Assembly: GCA_964035545.1 (NCBI GenBank)
Contig: OZ037770.1
Coordinates: 4,633,662-4,693,661 of the forward strand
Origin: Bugula neritina
Taxonomy: Eukaryota > Bryozoa > Gymnolaemata > Cheilostomatida > Bugulidae
DNA: 60,000 nucleotides
Reading direction: 5' to 3'
A program made the translations under genes and the position numbers. This document shows positions 29,663 through 41,699 of the stretch, piece by piece. The notes beneath the pieces are model-generated. The model was not told where the DNA came from, did no database searches, and was given only the letters and a program-made list of their open reading frames with translations. How positions within the stretch are numbered: the first letter of the stretch is position 1; every line of letters starts with the position of its first letter.

Positions 29663-31539
29663 ATCCAATATGAAACTGCGCAAATTTTAGTTTAGTCATT
29701 GAACAAAGTTCTATGACATTTTACTCTACTTGCAGAGTGAGCTTGCGTGTATGGGGATAAATAATCATAGCTGACAGCTAAATTATCTACATGAATCAAA
29801 GAGTTCTTACTTTTATATTTTACCTTGGGTATAAACCTATGTTGATTACATCTATATCATTAAAATTTCTTGTGATGTCATTTCCTATCACATAATCATA
29901 TTATTATATAATATTTTGTCTTCTCACATTACCGTTACATAATCAGTTGACTTCGGAGTTAGTATTTGTGTTTCTATATAGTATTTTATGCTGTATAGTG
30001 GTTATATTAACACTTGAATAAATATTTTTTGCCTTGTAAAACATTAACCATTCCTGCTTATTATATCAGTTATATGGTTTTTACTTAGCCAAATTGGTTA
30101 TCATTTATATTTTGATCTAACATTAAGCACTGACTACGTTGTTTCGGCACATGTTCTAATGGCTATGGTGTCATTATTATCATAATTATAGTAGCTTGCT
30201 AGTATATATTGAAGTTTGCTCTTTATATTTTATCAATAAATTTTATTCAAATATTTTATAGAAAAAATTTCATTTGCTTTTAAGATTTCAAGTCTGGAAA
30301 ATTTTACTTCAATAATCTGTGATTAAAGTAACGAGTACATTATTTACAAATGATGGTTATAAAATTTGTCATTTTCTTATCTGCATCTGCAAACCAATCA
30401 TTTTTCAACTAAGCTAATGAAATGATGAAGAGGAAGCTACAGCTGTTAACAGCATATTGTCTATACCTCACATTGAGTCAAAATAAAGAAATCGAGGAGG
30501 TAACTCCCAAATAGGAAGATATGTAAAATCAAGATCAATATGTAAATGTAGGAGTTGTACTACTATGTGCCATTAAAAGAAAACTTGCCTTCTCATGATA
30601 AAAAGTCAAGAAAAATAAGAACCCCTGCTCGAACAAGAGTTGTTGGAGTGGTTTTGAGACTGATAGATATAATTGTTGTTTTTGGCGCTATCGCCATCTT
30701 TCGGATTTCTAAGATTATTATATTTTGCAATTAGCCCTTAGCCGTTATAATATTATACTTACTAAAGGAAAGTTCTACATTTTTAATTACTGTTAGTTTT
30801 ATCGTTCTGTCTTTTTGTCTGAATCAACTGCGCAGTTAATTTTTGGTGTTACAATAATATTATATTAATATACTTATAGTGAATATTATTCAATTTGTTC
30901 ATATTCTATTGTATATTATTATTAACTTCTCTCTTTGTTTGTGATTGCATCAATCTGTGTACAAAACGTAATCAATTCTAGTATCTCAATTGTTCGTAGA
31001 AAGTAAGTCGTATATTTGTCTCAAAGTTATTAAAAAGTAGTTCCTGTGTTGATACCCATCTGATCTTAAAATAGTAATAGTTTTAGATAACATAAAAATC
31101 TGACATTTACATTCGCATAACCACAGCTGAGCAGTAGTAGACCATAATATTTTTAGTCTCACTGAACACTTTCCTTTATCATACTCCGACATAATAGTTA
31201 TAGTAGATATTAATATAGAGATTTGAACTATACTACTCAGTTCTACTACCCGATCCAACACCGCGGCTACAAAAAAACATCTTAACCTTGGCTTTGCTTT
31301 GGGCTACTCTACATCAGCACGTCATACATTACATCTAAACAAACATTAAAATAATTGAGTGGGCCTAAGTGACAACTATAACAAAAATTGACTCTTCAAT
31401 GACAGCATCATTTTTCACTTAATGCTATTCAGACACTTTGTGCAGATATGACTCATTAGTTTTAGAAGACATATCATTTAGGAGAAGGTAAACTTCAATC
31501 TCAACCCTCCACTGCCAACCAAAGGAAAGGCTTAATCTG
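29663..31539. other. Intergenic, 3' flank of locus 1
   Basis: AT-rich. A candidate polyadenylation signal AATAAA lies at 30017-30022 (plus strand) and another near 30235. No ORF, RNA gene or transposon is recognised. Confidence 0.5.
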
Positions 31540-33270
31540 ACAGTTCATGCAACGACGCTGGTGCCGAACTGTAACTGCTCCTGTAGACACGCCAGCGACG
31601 TGGAGAGTGGGGACATGCTACACGGGCAACAGCCTGTCCTCCGTATGATCAATGCCCAGGCACACACCTGCACACAACCATCCTTTTCTCACTGAAGAGA
31701 AAACTCCGGATTTGCCTTCTGCGGAAACACAACACGGGGAGCGGTTATAAGCTGAAGCTCAATTTATGTAGAGCAAGGCACCAGGTGTTGCTTCTGACGG
31801 TGGAAGAGGTCTCTAGATCTCGCTGGACAGTTACCACCCGCAATAAGCTGGAAAGCCTCCAACCAGTTGAGTGATCTCCTGCCACAGTCCGCCTTCCTTA
31901 TTGGGTGCAAGGAAAAAAGGGGACAACCGAACAGCAGACTGCAATATTTTACGGGGCAACAAAAAATTGAAAATAAGAGACCAGGTCCTAAATTGAAATG
32001 TTTGAACGTCCATACTATGCTAACTTTTCAATCTATCAATTTACAGAACATCAAAGACACCTGAAAATCATCCATCATAAACGATGAATTCAAGAGAATA
32101 AGCGTCGGCATTACTACCCTTCAAGAAACGCAACTAGCTAATAATGGCACTCTATAGAAAATTACTACACGTGTTGTTGGCGGAAAAGAAGTTCTAATTA
32201 GCCAAGAGTGTATGGAGTTGGCTTTGCAGTGAAGAACAGTTTCTTGAGTATGGTAGAGCCATGTACTAGCAGCTCATAGCGTCAGAGCAATGTATAAGGG
32301 CATCAAGATGGCAATGAGACTAATCCAGAGCAGGATGCCTCCTCTCAAACCTTCCACTGGAAAAGTCATCACCAAAAAAGGAAAGCAGATAGAGAGATGG
32401 GTAGAACACTAGACCCACTTACACTCTCACCAGAAAGTTGTGTCTTCCTCTGCTCTTGATGCAGTTGAATGTATGTCCACTATTGATGATTTTGATGACG
32501 AAACCACTGTAGATGACCCTGGTAACGCCATTGATAGTTTGTCCTAAGGCAAGACACCTGACAGTGATGGAATATCTCCTGATCACATCAATCGCTGCAA
32601 AACTAATCTTTTACATTCCCTGCATGAAGTTCTTTGTCAATGCTGGGAAGAAGGTGCTGTGCCACAAGACATGAGAGATGCAAACATCACCAAACTTTAC
32701 AAGAATGAGAGAGACAAAAAAAAGGTCTCAACGACTAAAGAGGCATCTATTTCACTGCTCAGCACCGTTGGCAAAGTGTTTGCCAAAGTCATCCTGGCCC
32801 ACCTACAGATACTAGCTAAACAGGTCTACCTGAGTCGCAGTGTGGTTTAAAGAGCAAAAGATGCCTTTTCATGTTGCCTTTGTCAAATTGACAAAGGCTT
32901 TTGTCCGGGTCAACAGAAAGGGGTTGCTAAAAATCTTTCCAAAGATCGGCTGCTCTTCAAAACTGCAAAGCATGATAGAATATTTCTACATGCAATAACA
33001 GGAAGGAGACAGCAATGTTTGACAGCGACTTTTCGGAACCCTTCGACATACGAAGTGGCGTCACACAAGGCTGCATTCTTGCACCAACATCCTTTGGTGT
33101 CTTCTTTGCCACGCTCTAAAAGCACGCTTTTGATAATACATCAGAAGGTATTTACCTACAAACTAAATTCAATAATAAACTCTTTAATTTTCCCTGACTC
33201 AGAGCATCCAAAAAGTTTTTCAAATTGTCATCAAAGACATGCTGGTTGCTCATGATGCTGCTTTGATATG
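31540..33270 (+). mobile_element. Degenerate LINE with EN and RT remnants
   Basis: A GC-richer 5' region (31540-31870), then TTLQETQLANNGTL near 32115 and EVLISQECMELAL, traces of an APE endonuclease. After a deletion of most of the endonuclease come MYKGIKMAMRLIQSRMPPL, GKQIERWVEH, GKTPDSDGISPDHINRCK, WEEGAVPQDMRDANITKLY (32640-32700), SLLSTVGKVFAKVILAHLQ, a shifted FRNPSTYEVASHKAAFL and IVIKDMLVAHDAAL, where the catalytic YxDD-type motif (normally ADDAA) is destroyed. The motif spelling is of a LINE type common in animals and unlike the LINE at 4471. Stops and frameshifts throughout. Confidence 0.8.
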
Positions 33271-34235
33271 AATAATTGCTTGCAATATAAGATATAAGAT
33301 ATAAGTTGGCATATGCAATGTGTTTTGTTGGTGAAACTTCAGGTTTCGGGGTTGTTTTCTCTCATAGCCCTATAATTATACTATATCAACTAACTAGGCA
33401 AAACTCTGTGGACATAAAATCGAATGAACAACTAATTGAGAATCATTCAACATTCTTTGTTTAAAATATTATAATGCTGCTCACTAACACAGACTAACAT
33501 GCATGATTGAATAACTTTTTAACAGACATTGAGTGTTTTTTAAAACAATTAAAATCTTAGGTGGTATAAAGTAGCAAATTGTTAAACCCCTTAAGGTATT
33601 CTGCAGTTATAATCAACTATGACGAAGCCTACAGCTGAACGTAATTCTATTTCCTGTATTGCTCATCTAGAACAGGCACATATGACACGCTAGGTATAGG
33701 ACTGTGTTTGAGGTAGGCAAGTGACCCCATGTCAATTGATACATCTTACACCATCTTTAAACTCAATATAAAATTATCTAGATATAAGAATGTGTGATGA
33801 ACAAACCAATGTGACAAACATTACCAGATATGAATCAAAACCAGATAGTTTATCTCTCCAGGTTTGTTAATTTACATTGTCTTCATGTTTGTAATGATTA
33901 GCTAAAGCATCACTTCCAATACATAACTTTTTTATTTATCAAAAATTATTAAACTTGCTTTGATGTCGATGAAATTATATATATATATTTTTCAATGTAT
34001 AATAATGTTTGTGAGAATTGGTGAAAAAATACATAACGTGCAACTTTCTTGCAAAAACATAAATAGTTTTTGCAGACAAAAAATGGATCCCAGTGCATAT
34101 AAAAAATATGTATATAGATCTCGTATATGCTTTGTATTTTCACAAATGATAAAATTCTACACTATGTGTCCAATACCAAAATATGAACGTGATCAAACAG
34201 TAATAGAGTATTCTAAGAAAAACATTCTTAACTTT
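33271..34235. other. Intergenic, 3' flank of the PRODH2-like gene
   Basis: AT-rich; on the minus strand AATAAA at 33931-33936 could end the PRODH2-like transcript about 300 bp past its stop. Nothing else is recognised. Confidence 0.45.
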
Positions 34236-34400
34236 TCACCCCATAATCCTGTATTTTAATTCAGAGTTGAGGAGTTGTTGTTCTTGTCTAGAGTTGGCTA
34301 TCAGAGAGGAATTTTCATGAGACCGTCTAGACAGATATGGCAAAGACTGGCTGATTTTACCAACAGCCACTGATTTATACACAGGATATCCCTTTTGACT
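34236..34400 (-). CDS. PRODH2-like last exon
   Basis: KGYPVYKSVAVGKISQSLPY, LSRRSHENSSL and a REQ-type tail, TGA at 34236-34238. No AG acceptor at the conserved boundary gives the phase needed by the exon before (one base off). An AG 30 bases further upstream would, but adds 11 hydrophobic residues. The left boundary is therefore approximate. Confidence 0.82.
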   Translation of the reverse strand, partial: SQKGYPVYKSVAVGKISQSLPYLSRRSHENSSLIANSRQEQQLLNSELKYRIMG

Positions 34401-37400
34401 TAAATACAACAGGATATTGATAATAAATACTTATTGACAAGCTTCTCGTATAATTCGATGGAAGTTGTCTTTTTTTTAAAGAATAGCTTTCCTGAAATAG
34501 GTATATATAGTTGGCTGAGTGTCATAGGTTTAGATAGCTCTTAAGAATTATTAACTACAGATGAAGGTATATTTAAACCGGTCAAGTTCCTTTGGGTTTT
34601 GAATTTTTACTGAGTTTAAAACAGTGCGACATTGAATTTTATTGCATGATTCTCATCTGCATTGAAGAGTTTAAAGTTGATTTGTAACTTCATAAATTTT
34701 CCAGGTTTATATTCGCCAACCCTACAAAAGTCCCAGATAGAAAAAGTAAACTACATTTTTCTCTTTTATGTTGTAAAAGAAACTTATGAGTGAGTGCCCT
34801 TCTTCAACTCACCAGTGGCCTTTGTATAAGATAGAACTGCTGTCTATATGCTAACTAAGCCTGTGCTTTAACCACTAGATCATGCTGCAATAGTTACACT
34901 TACCTAGAGTATATGTTATGTGGTCACACATCCCATAAACCTGAGCAAGTATCACTTTCCTCTCTTCACTTGAAATACCGTAACTTCTCATTCTACATGA
35001 GAATATTAATACTATAGCTATTTTAAGTTTATATAATATATTATGCATGCACATAGATATAATGTATATGGGCATTGCATCCGAGAGGAATGGATTATGT
35101 AAAGTTGTTAGTAATAAAACATTTGATCAGTTTCCACCACAGCATGACCAGCTACAATTAAACTGGTAAAACTATATCTACCTTTCTACAGCCTGTTTGA
35201 TGGAATCTTCGTTATGAGAAGCGAGAACAAATCTGATTTGTCTCCCCTGGTTACTGTTATCACGGATCTTCTGCAGTAGCCAGTTGGCTGTAGAGTTGTA
35301 TGAGTTATGTGTAGCCTGTATTCCATCGTGTACAGGACAAGGATGACCTTGACTTTTAGCTCCATTTTCCTCAGCTACCATGTACGCCCCCCTTACCAAC
35401 TTAGCTGAAAAATCAAACACACAGTTTTTGGAACCTCAGCCTTCTGTTATATAAACAAATTAAATAATTCTACATAATATATGTGTGAATCAGTCAAAAG
35501 GAAGTAAATAAACATTCCTAAGTAATTAAACAAATATAATATTGAACTATACTCATCTGTTGATAAAAATTTAAAATTAGCTGTATTTTGTCAAAGTTTA
35601 TATTATGAACAATCTCATTTTAATATAAGTTAAGTGTTTTGTTTTTTTACAAGAACCCAACATTGTAGAATCATTAGAGTACAATTGGATGCATCAATAA
35701 ATTTTAAAATGCATTTTGAGATATACCAATCAGCTGAAGAAAGGGCATCGGAAGGTCACATGGATCCACAGAATATAGTATAAACTGTAATAGATTATCC
35801 CAAATCAATCTTTAATCTAATATACAATATGTTGGCAATTGTGAAGCAGAATTTCCTATCAATTATATATGGCTTTGCTAGTTCAACATATTGGGAATTT
35901 TGATTATTATTTATATACTTGGGAGTTGCCCTCTTAAATTCTGGTGAAGGCCAGAATATAGACAACTCCGTATGCTAATCAGGTAATCAACTGGAAACCT
36001 GACTGACTCACCCCCATAGTGAAGGTTATTCTTCTCGGCAAAATTGAATTCCCACTGCAATGCCTCAAATGACTTCTACAATGTGCAAGAAACAACCAAC
36101 ATAGTGTGCACACATGCAGACATCTTTGTAGAATAGGTTATACAATTACCAAAAATATATTTACATGGAGAAACAAAAACACATCTTCTGCACCTTGAGA
36201 ACCAATTTGGATCAAGTTTAAATGTTTAATAGAGAAAAAATAATGAAAGAAAGACAACTTTTGTTTGGTCTGTAAATCCACATTCTGAAACTTATAACTA
36301 TCTGTAGATAACAGCAGTCTAACCTTGAGGTAGCATTGTGTTGTGTTCCAAACAACAGCCTTAGTCCTATTACACACTAGACTGAGAGCCATGGCCAAAG
36401 CTGTGAGAGCCGGGTTCGTGTTGGTATACTCAGCGTCTACCATCAACACGGTATTCGTGGCGACTGCTTTCTGTCCCACTTCACCGAGCAGGATCAGCCC
36501 CGACAGCAACTCTGGAACAGTGCCGGAAGCCCCAGGTGTCTCCGCTAGCCACTTTAGGGTGTTTACAGGTGCAGCATAAGTGCTGTATAATGCAGTGGAA
36601 GTAATTATGAATGTCAGAACAAATTTTAGTTGATATTTGAATTACTTAAAAGGAGTCTACACAGACTTATATGACAAAACACACTCAAGTTTAAAGTCCT
36701 TATCCTAGATGGACGAGATATTTTAAAAGCTGGCTAAAAACTCAAATTATTATGTAGCACAAGAGTAACATCACACATGACCTTTACTGGAAATTGACCC
36801 CATGATATTGGTTTTACTAAGTCAGTAATCTAACTTTTAAACCAATGCTGCTTCCTAACATATTTATAGGATAAGCAGAAGGTATATTAATATGCAGATT
36901 TGGTGAAGATCAAATTTTTTGCAGACTGAGGTCTTTGAGCTTCACAATTGGCGCGTTGAATCTGCACTCCAAACCAAGACACATGATTACAATATAGGAG
37001 CTTGAGCTATATCTCATACGATCCATAGACCTAAAGGACTTATCACTTACACAGATTACAGACTATCACTACTTCTCACTGCTACAGGACTATCAGGACT
37101 ATCAAGAGAAAAGATTTAATGTGAACCAGTTACAACTGGCTTCAACCAAAACATTGCTATATATAAATTCCTTTTCAATGAAAGCTGTCACTGAGACATG
37201 AAAATATAATAGCTCATGATAAGCTGACTGACAGCTTAAATACTATGGAAACTGAAAAACCCATTTGCTATGAATTATAATATTTATTTTGTAACGAATC
37301 TAAAATCTGCCAGCCTACACTGCAAATGCTCTTATATAATTGAGAGCTCCTCCCCCTCCCCCTCCCCCTACACTATGCCCTTTGTTATAACCCCTTTTCC

Positions 37401-40383
37401 CCTTCCCACACCACTTACGCTCACTGCATGTCCATCATTGCTTATGTGAATGAATTGTTCATTTGGTCAACATGCAGAAACAACTACTTTGAATGAAACC
37501 ACAACCATAAGTTAATACAAACTACAAGCACAATTTAATCTGTTATCATAATGGCAGCCAAGCTTTTTGATGTAGAATGTTCTAGAAATATAATGAATAA
37601 ACTATGGGGTTGTTTAAATACACAATGGCGTTGTTTCCATGACAACAAAGTCCATCTACATTCACACTAAACATTACATTATCTTGATTGTTATTCTTAA
37701 ACTTGTGTAAGTCTTGTAAGTCTATGTAAACTCATGTAATTCTTAATTGTTTTTTTTCAAGTTCTCAAATAGAATTCACACTTTCTATAAAGTGTATAAA
37801 GTGTATATATTTGCAGTTGAAATTGAAATTTATGATTTCTAGTTAAAAGTCTGGGTGCAGAGCGAAATTAGGTTACTGTTATAGTAATATAGGTGAAAAC
37901 CAAAATATATAAAAATAACTACAGCCTTAAAAAGGAATCAAAACCTAAATTATAGCCCAAGTCCTAACAGACTAAAAGAAATATCAGATGTTATACCAGG
38001 GTTGTGGGTGCGCATGTACTCAGCTGAACTATAAATAACTTTCTCTCTCACTTCATCAGACAGTAGGGACAGTGACTTCTGTTCAAATACAATAATAATA
38101 TATCTTATAAGTATATCAACAGATGAACAGAAGTCTTAAATTACAATTAGACAATTGCAATTTTTAATGCTTTCATAAACATAACATACATAGATTTTCA
38201 CAGGATAAATCTAATTCCGTTGAACTAAATGCCAAGTTTTACCAATTAAAATACTGAAACCAGAAATAGTAGCTAAAACAACAAAGCAAGCAGTGAACTC
38301 ACTAACAGGTGTGATGTGAACATAGCAGAAATACGAATTTGCATGTAGGAGCCATACGGAGTTATCTTTTCAGTAATACCTTCCATCATTTTGATAATGT
38401 TTTTAGCATTGCCATTAGCTTCCTGAACCCTTTAAAGCAATCTAATTCAATTGCAAAACTGGAATAGAGCCAATAATAACAAACTGAAAATGAAGTCATT
38501 TTTTTATTCTTAGTTTGCAGTCACAGTTGTCGTTTTGATAAAGATACAAAATATTGTTATTAAAAACTTTTTTAATAAAAAGATGCTGATATATCACTAA
38601 TGATAAAGTACATCATATGACCTGTGTGGATCTCAAAAGTAACAGTATAAGATAAAAGTCAAACATGTTATATAAATTTGAATATGTTATACAACATTTG
38701 CTGATACCTTATGACACATTGTCAAGCATACGGTATTGGGCTGCATGCACTGCAAAAAGCTGTAATGTGAAGCTTGCTATGTTAATTATAATCAGCAAAG
38801 CACTGAATCAGATCACATTTCAGATCAAGTCACAGTTCAAGTCAATTATGGCAATGTATGACTTTATAGTGTTTATATGAATTGAAAATACAATATAACC
38901 AATAAATTGCTCTAACAGCATTTATCACAGTTTCTAAAATACATTTTTGTAATCATAGACCATAGTACCAAAAACGCAATCAACAGATTTTTCAAGTCCT
39001 TGCTATATAAAGTTATTAAATTAACTTTTGTTGATTCCATATTCTATAAAATTATTGTCATCACTAGGAACTGATCCCGACACCCGCCGGTTGCAAGTGC
39101 AGACGCACTAACCATATTACACCACAAGGTCTATTGGAAAATCGCAATAATGCGCACTTGCTCAAAAATTAACTCATTCCAGAACATTTTTGAAGTCAAG
39201 TTGCATATAGTCAACACTCTAACTAAGTCCACAGGTGAGTTGAATAAAATCAGCTTGAATAAACTCTGAGAATTAGTAAGTCATTTAGCTGTCCCATGCA
39301 TAAAGAAGGCAGACAACTTAAAAGTAGTTCTTAGGTATTTCATGAACTACACATTGCTACGCTTCGGGCCGTCATATACCAAACCTCTAATCTACTTGAA
39401 AGAGAAAGGAAGCTTACTTGTCTATGGCCTCCATTACCATCAGAACAAAAGTGCCACTGTTGGCTTTAGCCAGTTTATCAATATTATACCTAACATCGGC
39501 TATAGTCACACCCCCAACAAATTGGTCATAGAACAAAGGCTTTACAACGGCAGAAAACAGTCTTTTACCCAGAATTCTCTGTGTCCTTTCAAATATCTGC
39601 AACAAAACAATTGCTGCTCAAGACTTTACAAATATTTTCCAACTGAGACATAATATATGTCCAGAACTATCAATATTCTATAACATTGTTCCACCTTTAT
39701 CTTATATCTGTTTAAATTACTGAGTGAAGCACATCACCAATTGATGTGATGGTAAAGGTAACTGATATCATTGACTTTGATAATATTGCTAAAGAATATT
39801 TTATTCACTTTTTTTATTTACTTTGCTTTCTATAAAATTGCATAATAATTGGCGAATTTCCAAGTCTTACTGGTTAAGAGTTGTATGCTCCTGCCACTTA
39901 TCACAATATTATATTGAGTTATAAGAAGCACACTGAGATGTAAGTTATAATAAACTGTGACATCACATTGTGCAATTTTATACTTCACTATAATATGATA
40001 ATGATGTGCAATACTATATAAAGTTGTGGTGTTTTGTAATACAATACCCTATATAATTTACAAAATAAGTTTCAAAAGTAATGTAAAGCAAGACTTAGTA
40101 TGTAACACATAACCTCTGCTGATCTGCTCACAAATGTCCTGTTGGAACAGACTCTGAAGACTGTCAGAGCTCTCACAATCTCCCACAATGACTTCTCTTT
40201 GAAAGCTTGCTTGTGATCAGTGAAATCCAAATCTGCAACTGAAGATGTCGCTGTATCTTCTGCAACCGTTTCTTGGTTGATTAAAACTGCCTTTTGCTGA
40301 CGGGGCAAGACAGTTGATAAATATTTCTGCTGCTGAAAATGTCGGGCAGAGAGCTTGAGAAAAGACATTACTGGACAAGTCAT
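34236..40383 (-). CDS. Proline/hydroxyproline dehydrogenase, PRODH2-like
   Basis: Spliced minus-strand gene for the mitochondrial FAD enzyme that oxidises hydroxyproline or proline to the pyrroline carboxylate and passes electrons to ubiquinone. Mapped exons: 40114-40383 (start, presequence), 39418-39596, 38303-38422, 37997-38078, 36324-36582, 36012-36075, 35182-35404, 34904-34992 and 34236 to about 34400 (stop). Strong family motifs: MVDAEYTNTNPAL, WNTTQCYLK, GAKLVRGAYM, ASHNEDSIKQA, YGMCDHITYTLG, PYLSRRSHENSSL and a REQ-type tail. The spelling fits PRODH2 better than PRODH1. At least one exon between 38423 and 39417 and probably one between 36583 and 37996 are not resolved: phases there do not match. 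Confidence 0.85.
34795..34895 (-). repeat. Possible tRNA-derived SINE fragment
   Basis: The minus strand reads GATCTAGTGGTTAAAGCAC (A-box-like) and CAGTTCTATC about 35 bp later (weak B box). It lies in a PRODH2-like intron. Confidence 0.35.
34904..34992 (-). CDS. PRODH2-like exon with YGMCDHIT motif
   Basis: 89 bp, phase 2 in, phase 1 out (CTAG|GTAAGT). Codes SEERKVILAQVYGMCDHITY. Confidence 0.88.
35182..35404 (-). CDS. PRODH2-like exon with KLVRGAY and SHNE motifs
   Basis: 223 bp. AKLVRGAYM and VLASHNEDSIKQAVER carry the family's catalytic-site signatures (conserved Lys, Arg and Asn/Glu). Donor AG|GTAGAT, phase 2. Confidence 0.92.
36012..36075 (-). CDS. PRODH2-like 64-bp exon
   Basis: Acceptor ctacaatg-side tag, then KSFEALQWEFNFAEKNNLHY, donor G|GTGAGT. 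Phases fit both neighbours and the text fills exactly the gap between CYLK and AKLVRGAY. Confidence 0.82.
36324..36582 (-). CDS. PRODH2-like barrel exon
   Basis: 259 bp. Codes LLGEVGQKAVATNTVLMVDA then EYTNTNPALTALAMAL and VVWNTTQCYLK, core beta-alpha barrel strands. One base at the 5' end precedes the first full codon, so the exon before should end in phase 2; the mapped one ends in phase 1. Donor AAG|GTTAGA, phase 0. Confidence 0.85.
36780..36865 (-). repeat. Possible tRNA-derived SINE fragment
   Basis: The minus strand has an A-box-like GCATTGGTTTAAAAGTTAG and a B-box-like GGGTCAATTTCC. More decayed than the copy at 39061. Confidence 0.3.
37997..38078 (-). CDS. PRODH2-like exon after the MQIRISA exon
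   Basis: 82 bp, acceptor gaacag, donor G|GTATAA. Codes KSLSLLSDEVREKVIYSSAE; phase 0 in fits the exon before. Confidence 0.68.
38303..38422 (-). CDS. PRODH2-like middle exon
   Basis: 40 codons, phase 0/0: NAKNIIKMMEGI and SYMQIRISAMFTSHLL. The MQIRISA block corresponds to the barrel strand with MQLKVTA in PRODH2. Its entry phase does not fit exon 2, so an exon is missing between them. Confidence 0.75.
39061..39145 (-). repeat. tRNA-derived SINE-like sequence
   Basis: The minus strand reads TGGTGTAATATGGTTAGTGC, an A-box-like start, then GGGATCAGTTCC, a B-box-like GGTTCGANTCC match, at tRNA spacing. The arms do not fold into a convincing cloverleaf, so it is not called a tRNA gene. GC-richer than its surroundings. 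Confidence 0.45.
39418..39596 (-). CDS. PRODH2-like exon 2
   Basis: Acceptor ttgcag, donor AA|GTAAGC (phase 2). Codes IFERTQRILGKRLF and FYDQFVGGVTIADV, matching the LGQRLF...FYGHFVAGE block of the family. Confidence 0.82.
40114..40383 (-). CDS. PRODH2-like exon 1 with mitochondrial presequence
   Basis: ATG at 40381-40383 (MTCPVM) or at 40366-40368 (MSFLKLSARHF). The N-terminus is Arg/Ser/Leu/Gln-rich without acidic residues, as in a mitochondrial presequence. Then LDFTDHKQAFKEKS and WEIVRALTVFRVCS, the conserved start of the family. Donor GAG|GTTATG, phase 0. Confidence 0.82.
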
Positions 40384-41226
40384 AATCTGATTGCAAAATA
40401 AACTTGTTTTACAAAACAACGTTGTGGGAGAATCTAATGTCAGCTGTCAAGTGTGGTTACTGCAGAATGTGTTGTACTGTGGACAGTAAACTTCTAACAC
40501 TCAGTTTGATTGGCCTAAGAGGAATATCTGGTCAGTTACTTACAACAAACCAGACACTGTGTAACATATTAATATAACACTGAAGTAAGGATTTCCACTA
40601 TAATCTGATTGGTATAATTATAACATCATTACGTTACTGGTAGCTCCACGAGCCACCACAATATTTCACTGTTGGAAAGTGAGTTTTTACATCAATATTG
40701 TAAGAGTTGTGCTCTATATGTATGTCTGCTTGTAGGGAGTTGTGTTACTATGATGCATCAAAAAGACAGTGCTTTCTTATTATAATCAGAGTGGTATATA
40801 TTAAGAGTGTTGCCATTAGCAAATCTTACGGAATCATATGGGCGCCATTATGCCGAGATTGGTACCACGAGTTTATATAAGTTATAAAAGAAAAATTTTG
40901 CCACTTTTGTTATTTAATTTTTTTCTATTTTATGTGTACAATTTCTTTAAATTTTTTTATTGGTAAAATTTGTAAACACATTTTTAATGCACATAAAATT
41001 AAAAGAAAAATTAAAACTCAATCATGCACATAAATACAAAGCTACAAAGTTAAAGCTCCGCTGTGATTACAATGTGAATATGAATTGAATAATGCTTGCA
41101 ATAACCATTATACACAAAATACATTACAGTTGCTATAAATGTAAGACTAGTAAATTGGATGCAAATAGGCAGGGTAATACTACTTAATTTATGCTATTTT
41201 TGAATTTTGTAGTAAATATTTGGCAT
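40384..41226. other. 5' flank of the PRODH2-like gene
   Basis: AT-rich DNA holding the presumed minus-strand promoter; no recognised motif or ORF. Confidence 0.4.
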
Positions 41227-41229
41227 GTA

Positions 41230-41323
<94 letters not shown>
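41227..41323. repeat. (TA)n microsatellite
   Basis: About 97 bp of nearly pure TA. The IYIYIY reading frames over it are not genes. Confidence 0.95.
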
Positions 41324-41326
<3 letters not shown>

Positions 41327-41573
41327 CATCAGCACAGAACAGAGTACCATGGCCCACACCTCCGCAATAGTAGAAACTTATTTTTCCACTAAAGCATATT
41401 TAAAAGGTGTGTGAACTCAAGCCAGAGAGTTCAAGTGACTCTAGGGGTCACCTAGGAGTCACGAGCCTTGCAAAATGCTAGCAGCTTGAGTTTGTGACCA
41501 TGGTGAGAGAGCTCAATCACTGAATGTCATTGCTGAGCATTAAGTGAGAGCATAATACCTCAATCTGTGGACA

Positions 41574-41575
<2 letters not shown>

Positions 41576-41667
<92 letters not shown>

Positions 41668-41669
41668 TT
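41576..41669. repeat. (TA)n microsatellite
   Basis: About 94 bp of TA, ending at a 30-bp segment (41670-41699) that recurs inverted beside the TA block at 45361. Confidence 0.95.
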
Positions 41670-41699
41670 CACACATCGGCCAACTTATGTGGCAGATAT
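41670..41699 (+). repeat. 30-bp unit flanking a TA array, copy A
   Basis: cacacatcggccaacttatg... is an exact reverse complement of 45329-45358. In both places the CACACATC end faces the TA array. Confidence 0.85.

Noticed and set aside
37345-37372. Pyrimidine tract of CTCCCC units
   Set aside because: Short, simple repeat in an intron of the PRODH2-like gene; no evidence for a function.
39061-39145. A functional tRNA gene
   Set aside because: The boxes are imperfect and the acceptor and anticodon arms do not pair; called SINE-like instead.
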